Assembly: GCA_945903675.1 (NCBI GenBank)
Contig: CAMDOP010000240.1
Span: 1 to 5,320 of the forward strand
Origin: Crenothrix polyspora
GTDB lineage: Bacteria; Pseudomonadota; Gammaproteobacteria; Methylococcales; Methylomonadaceae
Direction: 5' to 3'
Length of the DNA stretch: 5,320 nt
The notes under the pieces are model-generated. The model had not been told where the DNA came from and searched no databases. It saw only the letters and a program-made list of their open reading frames with translations. Position numbers and translations under genes: made by a program. Each line of letters begins with the position of its first letter. Position 1 is the first letter of the stretch. Shown here piece by piece: positions 1-5,320 of this stretch.

Positions 1-507
1 GATATTAGTTCAGCAGATTTCGACATTTCTCGAATGGTTCCCTTGGGGGATGAAAAGATTATCAATCCTGTAATTAACTTAGATTATGTTTTAACAATTT
101 CACCTAAATATTTGGAAGGATTGACTGCAGCCCTTTGGCAAGCGCAGGGCTATTCCGTTGTATATCGTACGCCTGATTCGGGTGATGATGGGGTTGATGT
201 GGTCGCACTTAATAGCGACGGCAAGAAAGGTGTACTCATTCAATGTAAAAGTTCCGTCTCTGATAGCAGAGATATAGCTTGGGATGCAATAAAAGATGTA
301 GTGACTGGTAAGGCCTCTTATGAACTAAGGCATCCTGGTGTGGAGTTTGATCTAGTTTGCCTCACTAACCAGCGATTCAATGCCAAAGCTAAAGAGCAGG
401 CAACGCTTAATAATGTATCAATTGTTGAGCAGGATGATATTAATCTGCTTTTAAAGAAATACAACAAGATTGCTTTTCTGGATGTTGAAAACTTTGTTTT
501 TAATTGA
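1..507 (+). CDS. C-terminal part of a protein with an Mrr-like restriction endonuclease domain (5' end outside window)
   Basis: The frame is open from base 1 to the TGA at 505-507. The first ATG (34) has no Shine-Dalgarno sequence, so I read this as the end of a larger protein rather than a gene starting at 34. Counting from that Met, residues about 22-140 look like the Mrr/PD-(D/E)xK fold: a helix with a conserved-type Glu (SPKYLEGL, E28), then the SGDDGVD signature with D55 (bases 196-198), then the strand LIQCKSS with Q70 and K72 (bases 241-249), followed by a helix and a C-terminal VCLTNQRFN strand resembling the 'TTS-F' strand of Mrr proteins. The acidic residue plus QxK are the expected metal-binding and catalytic residues, and all are present. 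In this family such domains cleave DNA, often modified or foreign DNA, and are commonly fused to other N-terminal domains. What precedes it here cannot be seen. A weak alternative is a Holliday-junction-resolvase-like or non-defence nuclease of the same fold. Confidence 0.8.
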   Translation, partial: DISSADFDISRMVPLGDEKIINPVINLDYVLTISPKYLEGLTAALWQAQGYSVVYRTPDSGDDGVDVVALNSDGKKGVLIQCKSSVSDSRDIAWDAIKDVVTGKASYELRHPGVEFDLVCLTNQRFNAKAKEQATLNNVSIVEQDDINLLLKKYNKIAFLDVENFVFN

Positions 508-550
508 AAAAATGGCTAGATTGCTTTTTATTATAAGTGGTATGTAATTA

Positions 551-985
551 ATGAGAGAAAAAATAGGTGGAGTTCATTGGAATAATTGGGATCATAGTGA
601 TTTAATTCTACTATTTGAATGGGTAAACGCTGAGTCGATCAGATTAATAGATCAAGGTAATATATTATCATATGAATTATTACAAAAGAGTTGTGCAAAG
701 GTTGTAAGCTTTTATAAAAATATAGGTATGACGGCTCAAAGACTACGGTACAGTAAACTCGAAGAATATGTGTATGAGTGGGTTTACGCTAGAGCGTGTA
801 ATATTGATCAGGGCATACGTCATTAACATATTAATGAAGAGGAATCAATACTCGATTCTATATTTTTGTTGGCAACTTTTTATGATGAAAATAAAGATTA
901 TTGGTCTACTTATACCCTCGTAGCTTCTTCAGATAAAATTTCATATATTCCAAAACTATTCAAACTTCCTTTTAATGAAATTTAA
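551..985 (+). pseudogene. Unrecognised small protein gene interrupted by an in-frame TAA
   Basis: An ATG at 551 opens a 91-codon frame that ends at TAA 824-826. The same frame then stays open for 52 more sense codons to TAA 983-985, giving a 143-residue product if the internal stop were a sense codon. No in-frame ATG follows the stop, so re-initiation of the second half is unlikely. The start is fixed by an in-frame stop at 545-547, and the Shine-Dalgarno is poor (AAGTGG at 535-540). The predicted protein is soluble and rich in aromatic and charged residues (first half WNNWDHSDLILLFEWVNAES, second half with SILDSIFLLATFYDENKDYW), with no membrane segment. I do not recognise the family. It lies 43 bases after the nuclease-domain gene and 27 bases before the HEPN gene, so it may have been co-transcribed with both. 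It is very A+T-rich (22-32% G+C in the lines I counted). Alternatives: a natural 91-residue protein whose downstream open frame is chance, or a sequencing error at 824. Confidence 0.6.
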
Positions 986-1000
986 AATATTTTATTGAGT

Positions 1001-1005
1001 AGGTG
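1001..1005 (+). promoter_or_regulatory. Ribosome binding site deciding the start of the HEPN gene
   Basis: AGGTG lies 7 bases before the ATG at 1013. The upstream in-frame TTG at 995 has no comparable site, so the ATG is preferred. Confidence 0.6.
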
Positions 1006-1012
1006 TCAGAAA

Positions 1013-1441
1013 ATGGAAAAAGAACTTCTGTGTCGTAAAGTTAGTAAGGTTGATGTTGCCATGATTCAGCTTGATGCAGCCATCCGTGCAAATATGCAAA
1101 ATAGAGATATCGAAGCTATAACTCTGGCAGGTGCGGCAGAAGAAATTTTTGGTGCAATGTGTAGACGACGAGGAATACAAAATGCAGTTGAGAAAGTTTC
1201 AGAGCTCGAAGTTATTGGTTGGAAAGGTGATGATGTTAAAAAGAGGATATCTTGTCTTAACGAAGTAAGAAATAATCTAAAACATGCAGATGACGCTGTT
1301 GATGAATTTGAAGTTACCGAACTTGATCCATTTTTTATGATTGTACTGGCGCTTGCAAATGCAAAGTTGCTTGGCGTAGCCTTTTCTGTGGAAATGGAAA
1401 ATTTCTGTGTTCATCATAATTCAAACAACCAACTAAGATGA
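1013..1441 (+). CDS. HEPN-like domain protein, possible RNase
   Basis: This 142-residue protein begins at ATG 1013 and ends at TGA 1439-1441; a TTG at 995 would add six residues but lacks a good ribosome binding site. It appears almost wholly helical. An N-terminal helix (VDVAMIQLDAAIR, about residues 13-25) is followed by ITLAGAAEEIFGAMCRRRG (about 36-54). A third helix carries EVRNNLKHADD, in which R86-x4-H91 (bases 1268-1285) matches the R-x4-6-H motif of HEPN domains, including the polar Asn after Arg. The last helix (FFMIVLALANAKLLG) completes a four-helix layout. In known HEPN proteins this Arg/His pair forms an RNase site across a dimer; they act in toxin-antitoxin, abortive-infection and CRISPR-linked systems. 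No MNT nucleotidyltransferase partner (GSx10DxD-type motif) is visible nearby. The direct upstream neighbour is the broken gene at 551-985. A non-catalytic HEPN protein is possible; RNase activity is inferred from the motif only. Confidence 0.72.
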   Translation: MEKELLCRKVSKVDVAMIQLDAAIRANMQNRDIEAITLAGAAEEIFGAMCRRRGIQNAVEKVSELEVIGWKGDDVKKRISCLNEVRNNLKHADDAVDEFEVTELDPFFMIVLALANAKLLGVAFSVEMENFCVHHNSNNQLR

Positions 1442-1495
1442 TTTTTATCAAATTGTTTAATTCTACCTAAAGCATCTGTCATATTAGGTGCGCAG

Positions 1496-1720
1496 TTGTT
1501 TACGGATATTATTGAGTTCTTTGGCAGTCAAAAAAAGATGGCTAGAGTTTTGGGGGAGCATAGATCTTCGATCACATAGTGGATGACTGCAGGTTTGATT
1601 CCACCAATGAGGGCTATATAGATCGAGCAGTTAAGTCATGGTAAATTATTAGCGGAACACATTATATCGGCGTTGTGTGGTGATAAATCTATACATGTTC
1701 AAGATGGCAACGGGGTGTAA
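1496..1720 (+). pseudogene. Decayed Cro/YdaS-type helix-turn-helix repressor with two in-frame TAG codons
   Basis: One frame reads as a complete 74-position Cro-like protein ending at TAA 1718-1720, except for TAG at 1577-1579 (position 28) and TAG at 1619-1621 (position 42). The pieces are FTDIIEFFGSQKKMARVLGE (positions 2-21), HRSSIT, then after the first stop WMTAGLIPPMRAI, and after the second stop IEQLSHGKLLAEHI. This matches the usual plan of phage-type Cro/YdaS repressors: EFFGSQ.KMAR.LG (first helix and turn), HRSSIT.W (recognition helix), IPP.RAI.IE.L.G (fourth helix and beyond). Gln is the usual kind of residue at the first stop (ITQW) and is acceptable at the second, so both can be explained by CAG-to-TAG changes. 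The likely start is TTG 1496, 5 bases after AGGTG at 1486-1490; no ATG fits. Such proteins bind operator DNA as small dimers. In its present state only a 27-residue peptide lacking half the fold would be made. It may have regulated neighbouring genes, but that is inference. Confidence 0.75.
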
Positions 1721-1852
1721 TTTTAGTGTGTATAACTAATGGTTTAGAATTTGTGAATTAAGCGGTGCAACATAACTAACTCATAGTATTCTAATGGAGT
1801 CAGGGTGGGAAAAAGCTTTATGATTTACCTAATACTTGAAGAAAAATATGAA

Positions 1853-1889
1853 AGTCAGTTAGATAGCTTATTTTTAAAAAACACTGACT
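1853..1889. repeat. Inverted repeat with 7-base arms
   Basis: AGTCAGT (1853-1859) is the exact reverse complement of ACTGACT (1883-1889), with a 23-base A+T-rich loop that itself contains TTTTTAAAAA. It could be a weak hairpin or a paired protein site in the drmD leader; the long loop makes chance a real possibility. Confidence 0.3.
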
Positions 1890-1911
1890 AAGCATCAATT
1901 GTAGTAAATCA

Positions 1912-1940
1912 TTAACACTGTAATCATCATGTTTTATTAC
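1912..1940 (+). promoter_or_regulatory. Candidate sigma-70 promoter for the drmD operon
   Basis: TTAACA (1912-1917, five of six to the -35 consensus) and TATTAC (1935-1940, four of six to the -10 consensus) are separated by 17 bases, and lie 53-80 bases before the drmD start. A second possible -10, TATACT at 1949-1954, has no convincing -35. The region is A+T-rich, so such matches arise easily by chance. Confidence 0.35.
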
Positions 1941-1943
1941 AGT
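1917..1943. promoter_or_regulatory. Operator-like inverted repeat overlapping the candidate drmD promoter
   Basis: ACTGTAAT (1917-1924) and ATTACAGT (1936-1943) are perfect 8-base inverted copies separated by 11 bases, so the arm centres are 19 bases apart, close to two helical turns. The right arm overlaps the candidate -10 and the left arm touches the -35, a typical arrangement for a dimeric repressor. The weak stem and lack of a U-run argue against a terminator. The cognate regulator is unknown: class 1 DISARM loci can carry a WYL-domain regulator, but none lies in this window. Confidence 0.4.
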
Positions 1944-1956
1944 AGTTTTATACTAC
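1942..1956. repeat. Short inverted repeat next to the operator-like site
   Basis: GTAGT (1942-1946) and ACTAC (1952-1956) form a 5-base stem around TTTAT. It overlaps the right end of the 1917-1943 repeat by two bases and covers a second possible -10 (TATACT, 1949-1954). It could be a second half-site for a regulator or part of the leader RNA; it is short enough to be chance. Confidence 0.25.
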
Positions 1957-1980
1957 CGAGCAATTAAACTTAAGCCTTCC

Positions 1981-1985
1981 AAGGA
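1981..1985 (+). promoter_or_regulatory. Ribosome binding site of drmD
   Basis: AAGGA ends 7 bases before the ATG at 1993, a strong site that fixes the start. The ATG at 1985 is out of frame. Confidence 0.75.
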
Positions 1986-1992
1986 TGAACAC

Positions 1993-4872
1993 ATGAACCA
2001 TTCCCTTATCGCGCCGGGTATGCGTATTGAATTAAGAAATGAAGAATGGTTAGTGCGTAGGGTTGATGCAACGCATAGCGGTGGGCAGCAATTAACCTGT
2101 ATAGGCTTAAGTGAGTTAGTCAGAGATAAAGAAGCCCTGTTTTTAACTGAATTGGATAATAACAAGACTTTTGGTACTAGCATTAATGTTTTAAAGCCAG
2201 AAGACACCGAATTTGTTGCCGATACCTCGGATAGTTTTATTGATAGCCGCTTGTATTTAGAAGCCTTGTTAAGAGAAACGCCGCCTACCGATAACAAACT
2301 ATATCTTGGGCATCGAGCCGCAATGGATGTGGTGCCTTATCAAATGCAACCGACCTTACAGGCATTTAATCAACCCAGACAACGTATTCTGATTGCTGAC
2401 GCAGTGGGTTTGGGTAAAACCTTAGAAGCCGGTATTTTGGTTTCTGAATTAATGCGCCGTGGAAAAGGTAAGCGCATTTTGGTCGTTGCAGTTAAATCCA
2501 TGCTCACCCAATTTCAAAAGGAATTTTGGAATCGCTTTACTATTCCGTTAACGCGTTTAGATTCCGTTGGTATTCAACGGGTAAGACAACAAATTCCGTC
2601 CAATCACAATCCATTTTTGTATTTTGATAAAGCTATTGTATCGATGGATACCTTAAAACAAGGCGTCGAATACCGCAATTACTTAGAAAAAGCCCATTGG
2701 GATATTATCGTGATTGATGAAGCCCATAACGTGGCTGAGCGATCAGGCAGCAGTCAACGAGCACGTTTAGCGCGATTATTATCGACTCGTTCAGATACTT
2801 TAATCATGTTGTCGGCTACACCTCATGATGGTCGAGCTAAAAGCTTTGCCAGTCTGTTAAATATGCTAGATGCGACTGCCATTGCTAATCCAGAAAATTA
2901 CAGTGCAGAAGATTATGCCGACAAAGGACTGGTGATAAGGCGCTTTAAAAAAGACATCATTGATCAAGTCAGAACAGAATTTCAAGAGCGAACTACCGAA
3001 GAAATTAAGTCCAAGGCGAGTGCTATAGAACAAGCCGCGTTTGATTATTTAATGGCGATACAATTTACCACCTTAGATCAAGTGCGCTCTGCGGGTATGT
3101 TATTTAAAACGACCTTGATTAAAGCCTTGTTTTCTAGTCCTGCGGCCTGCCAAAAAAGCATCCAAAACCGTTTAAAAACCTTAGAGCAAAAAACAGAACC
3201 CGCTTATCAACAAGATAGAGAGCAACTCAGCACCTTACATGCTTTATTAGCCAAGATTGATCTTAACCAGTTTTCTAAATATCAAAAATTACTTAACACC
3301 CTGACTGATAATAGTGAAGGCAAGGCTTGGAAACCTAAAGAGGCTAAAGACCGTTTAGTGATTTTTACTGAGCGCATTGAGACCTTAAACTTTCTTAAAG
3401 ACAATTTACTCCGCGATTTAAAGCTTAAAGATAATCAAGTGGAGGTGTTGTACGGAACACTATCCGATATTGACCAACAAAGGATCGTAGAAGAGTTTGG
3501 CCAAGAAAATAAGCCCGTACGTTTATTAATTTGTTCTGATGTGGCTTCAGAAGGGATTAACTTACATTATTTAAGTCATCGTATGGTGCATTTTGATATT
3601 CCCTGGTCGTTGATGGTCTTTCAGCAACGTAACGGGCGTATTGATCGCTACGGACAAGAACAAGCGCCGCATATCATTTATCTAATGACTGAATGTGATA
3701 GCGAACAGGTTAGAGGTGACAATCGTATTTTAGAAGTGCTCATTGAAAAAGACGAACAAGCCATAAAAAATATTGGTGATCCTTCTGTATTCATGGGCGT
3801 TTATGAGAGCAATGAAGAAGAATCAATCACCGCAAAAGCCATTGAATCGGGTTTAGGGGCTGAGGTTTTTAATCAACAACTGGAAATCAAAGCCAAAGAT
3901 TTTGATCTGTTTGCAGAAGACTGGTTTGCCACTGATACGCCAGCGGCGCCTGATCCTTTGCAAGAGATAGGCAGCATCCCCAGCTTATTTGAATCAGATT
4001 TTGCTTATTTATCTAAAGGCTTGAAACGCCTACAAGAAAAAGAATCCCGTGATCGAATTACCCAATTAGACACTAATGCAGCATTACAGCGTGTTGAATT
4101 TACTGCACCAACAAGCTTAGAACAGCGCTTTAAATCGTTAAGTAAAGAGATTTGGCCTACCGATGGACGCTTTATTTTATCCGCACAAAAATCAGCAATA
4201 GATGATGCGATTAAAGAAAGTCGGCAATCTGAGCAAAGTTGGCCCTTAGTGCATTATCTCTGGGAACAACATCCTGTGTTCCAGTGGCTTAATAATAAAA
4301 TGGCCAGTAGTTTGAAGCGTCAACAAGCACCGGTGGTAGTTGTAGGTACACTTGAAAAGGGTGAGGTGATCTATATCACCTACAGTTTAATCGCCAATCA
4401 AATGGGGCAGACAGTCATTAAACACTGGTTAGGCATTCGTTTTATGAATGGAAAATTTACCGGCATAGAAGAATTAGAGTCGCTAGTTAAACGCACCGGT
4501 TTAAGCCAAGGCTTACCCAATGCAGGTCGAGAGCCTAACCATTTAGCACAACTTAAACAGCATTTACCTGAAGTAGTTAAGCAAACTCAACAGCAAATGA
4601 CTGAGTATCGAAAAGCGTTTGAAGCAGAAAACCGGCCTAAATTAAATGCGCAGTTGGCAAAGCTAGAAGCCTTAGAGCATAAACAGGTTAAACAAATGGA
4701 TTTGTTTCATGAAACTAGCGCTCAGATAGCCGCTGTAAAAGATAAACGCTATAAAGACGAAACCGAAGCTATCCGCAGTCGCTTTGAAGAATATCGACAA
4801 TGGATACAAGAAACCATGAACACCGAAGATCAACCGTACATCCAGATCATCGCAGCGCTAGTGCAAGCCTAA
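1993..4872 (+). CDS. drmD: SNF2-family helicase DrmD of a class 1 DISARM system
   Basis: This 959-residue protein has a complete superfamily 2 (SNF2/RapA-like) motor. In order: a small N-terminal domain (GMRIELRNEEWLVRRVD, residues 9-25); a PYQ motif near 115-117; Walker A DAVGLGKT (136-143, K142); motif Ia around VVAVKSMLTQF; Walker B IDEAH (241-245); motif III SAT (274-276); motif V SDVASEGINL (515-524); and motif VI QQRNGRIDRYGQ (544-555). All key ATPase residues are present. The C-terminal third (about 660-959) has no named domain I can assign and ends in charged, probably coiled-coil helices. In class 1 DISARM, DrmD is the SNF2-like helicase acting with DrmMI, DrmA, DrmB and DrmC to block incoming phage DNA; its exact step is not settled. 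Length, motifs and the methyltransferase-like gene next door support this. Alternatives are a BREX-type helicase such as BrxHII or another RapA-like defence helicase; gene order favours DISARM. G+C is visibly higher than in 551-985. Confidence 0.8.
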   Translation: MNHSLIAPGMRIELRNEEWLVRRVDATHSGGQQLTCIGLSELVRDKEALFLTELDNNKTFGTSINVLKPEDTEFVADTSDSFIDSRLYLEALLRETPPTDNKLYLGHRAAMDVVPYQMQPTLQAFNQPRQRILIADAVGLGKTLEAGILVSELMRRGKGKRILVVAVKSMLTQFQKEFWNRFTIPLTRLDSVGIQRVRQQIPSNHNPFLYFDKAIVSMDTLKQGVEYRNYLEKAHWDIIVIDEAHNVAERSGSSQRARLARLLSTRSDTLIMLSATPHDGRAKSFASLLNMLDATAIANPENYSAEDYADKGLVIRRFKKDIIDQVRTEFQERTTEEIKSKASAIEQAAFDYLMAIQFTTLDQVRSAGMLFKTTLIKALFSSPAACQKSIQNRLKTLEQKTEPAYQQDREQLSTLHALLAKIDLNQFSKYQKLLNTLTDNSEGKAWKPKEAKDRLVIFTERIETLNFLKDNLLRDLKLKDNQVEVLYGTLSDIDQQRIVEEFGQENKPVRLLICSDVASEGINLHYLSHRMVHFDIPWSLMVFQQRNGRIDRYGQEQAPHIIYLMTECDSEQVRGDNRILEVLIEKDEQAIKNIGDPSVFMGVYESNEEESITAKAIESGLGAEVFNQQLEIKAKDFDLFAEDWFATDTPAAPDPLQEIGSIPSLFESDFAYLSKGLKRLQEKESRDRITQLDTNAALQRVEFTAPTSLEQRFKSLSKEIWPTDGRFILSAQKSAIDDAIKESRQSEQSWPLVHYLWEQHPVFQWLNNKMASSLKRQQAPVVVVGTLEKGEVIYITYSLIANQMGQTVIKHWLGIRFMNGKFTGIEELESLVKRTGLSQGLPNAGREPNHLAQLKQHLPEVVKQTQQQMTEYRKAFEAENRPKLNAQLAKLEALEHKQVKQMDLFHETSAQIAAVKDKRYKDETEAIRSRFEEYRQWIQETMNTEDQPYIQIIAALVQA

Positions 4873-4927
4873 TCCAATAGACAAAAAAAACATGGTTTGC
4901 AAAAGCAGTTTTACTCCGAACATCACT

Positions 4928-4933
4928 GAAGGA
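4928..4933 (+). promoter_or_regulatory. Ribosome binding site of the downstream methyltransferase gene
   Basis: GAAGGA ends 10 bases before the ATG at 4944. The 71-base gap after drmD shows no stem followed by a T-run, so co-transcription with drmD is likely. Confidence 0.65.
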
Positions 4934-4943
4934 CACCTATTTA

Positions 4944-5320
4944 ATGGCTCTTGATCTGACTGGCATTAACAACGAAAACGAATTTTATAGTCATCACTAT
5001 TTGTCAGCGATTTTTGAAGGTGATCTTAAAGACACTTTTGCACAATGGCAGGGTATGGAAGAGGCTTATCGTGAAAGCCTTACTACCACAGTAGAAAAAG
5101 GTGATGTCTTTGCAGAAGCCCGCGCCCCTTGGATTAGAGTCAAGTCTTTAGGGCAAGCTTTTTTCCAATTACAAAACCAGCTAGAAAAAGACAAAGATCC
5201 CTCTTCGCGCTTACAAAGACAACATGAGTTCTTTGCTAAGCTACTGACCGCTTTAGGTTATCAGTGGGCGCCCACCTTAAAGCCTTTAAATGGCTCGGGT
5301 GATTTACCGATACTTGCCGA
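4944..5320 (+). CDS. drmMI: N-terminal part of a probable DISARM adenine methyltransferase DrmMI (3' end outside window)
   Basis: ATG 4944 opens a frame that stays open to the right edge (125 codons plus two bases). The protein begins MALDLTGINNENEFYSHHYL and continues with FEGDLKDTFAQW, then a helical region with APWIRVKSLGQAFFQLQNQL and a segment FFAKLLTALGYQWAPTLKPL. This start resembles the N-terminal helical region of large Eco57I-like N6-adenine methyltransferases that sit beside DrmD-type helicases. The catalytic motifs (a SAM-binding FxGxG-like motif and NPPY) would lie beyond the window, so activity cannot be judged. In class 1 DISARM, DrmMI methylates host DNA at adenine to mark it as self. 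The assignment rests mainly on gene order (directly after drmD) and on recognition of the N-terminus. Another large methyltransferase or type IIG-like protein remains possible. Confidence 0.65.
   Translation, partial: MALDLTGINNENEFYSHHYLSAIFEGDLKDTFAQWQGMEEAYRESLTTTVEKGDVFAEARAPWIRVKSLGQAFFQLQNQLEKDKDPSSRLQRQHEFFAKLLTALGYQWAPTLKPLNGSGDLPILA

Larger units (their letters stand above)
1442..1992. other. Gene-poor 551-base gap holding a dead repressor gene and the drmD leader
   Basis: No intact gene of useful length is present on either strand. Bases 1496-1720 are the decayed Cro-like gene described separately. Bases 1721-1992 are rich in stops in the forward frames and A+T-rich. They hold three inverted repeats (1853-1889, 1917-1943, 1942-1956), a candidate promoter and the drmD ribosome binding site. 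I see no insertion sequence ends, tRNA or direct-repeat array here. Confidence 0.7.

Noticed and set aside
505..530. A-run, small stem and T-run after the nuclease-domain gene as a terminator
   Set aside because: The stem around TGGC/GC is only two to four imperfect pairs, too weak to call a terminator.
992..1180. Reverse-strand 62-codon open frame
   Set aside because: It lies antisense to the start of the HEPN gene, has low-complexity Ser/Thr/Cys composition and no supporting ribosome binding site or family.
511..1546. Shared ATGGCTAGA at 511-519 and 1538-1546 as a direct repeat
   Set aside because: The match is nine bases with no extended similarity on either side, and the second copy is explained by the Cro-like coding sequence.
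551..1720. Idea that TAG and TAA are read as glutamine (recoded genome)
   Set aside because: All three internal stops here could replace Gln, and the two upstream genes end in TGA. However, the 958 sense codons of drmD before its TAA contain no TAA or TAG while using CAA and CAG freely, and drmD's terminal TAA is followed by a normal ribosome binding site and gene start. Ordinary gene decay explains the data better.
1820..1891. 23-codon forward frame starting MIYLILEEKYES
   Set aside because: It is very short, has only a distant weak GGTGGGA as a ribosome binding site, and stops inside the right arm of an inverted repeat. It cannot be told from chance.
1953..2297. Reverse-strand 114-codon open frame
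   Set aside because: It is antisense to the well-supported 5' end of drmD and its translation resembles no known protein.
4873..4943. Terminator or small gene between drmD and drmMI
   Set aside because: There is an A-run and a short palindrome (TTTGCAAA) but no stable stem followed by a T-run, and the gap is too short for a gene.

Overview
The window looks like part of a bacterial anti-phage defence island, probably from a low-to-medium G+C gammaproteobacterium. The organism guess is weak: it rests on the overall look of the helicase and methyltransferase proteins and on moderate A+T richness, and nothing here fixes a genus. All recognisable genes are on the + strand.

Left part (1-1441): three closely spaced reading frames. 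The first (1-507, cut by the window edge) carries a C-terminal Mrr-like PD-(D/E)xK nuclease domain. The second (551-985) is an unrecognised, very A+T-rich gene broken by one in-frame TAA. The third (1013-1441) is an intact small all-helical protein with the R-x4-H signature of HEPN RNases.

Middle part (1442-1992): no intact gene. It holds the remains of a Cro/YdaS-type helix-turn-helix repressor (1496-1720), readable end to end in one frame but carrying two in-frame TAG codons. A stop-rich leader with several inverted repeats follows, one of which overlaps a plausible promoter just ahead of the next operon.

Right part (1993-5320): a complete SNF2-family helicase (1993-4872), best matched to DrmD of class 1 DISARM. 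It is followed after 71 bases, with no terminator visible, by the N-terminal 125 codons of a protein best read as the adenine methyltransferase DrmMI. This helicase-then-methyltransferase order fits the known class 1 DISARM layout (drmD, drmMI, drmA, drmB, drmC); the last three would lie beyond the right edge.

Read together, an apparently intact DISARM operon starts here, next to a nuclease-domain protein and a possible HEPN RNase, with two decayed genes between or beside them. I see no clear new system. The least explained items are the gene at 551-985, its possible pairing with the HEPN gene, and the operator-like repeats in front of drmD beside a dead repressor gene.
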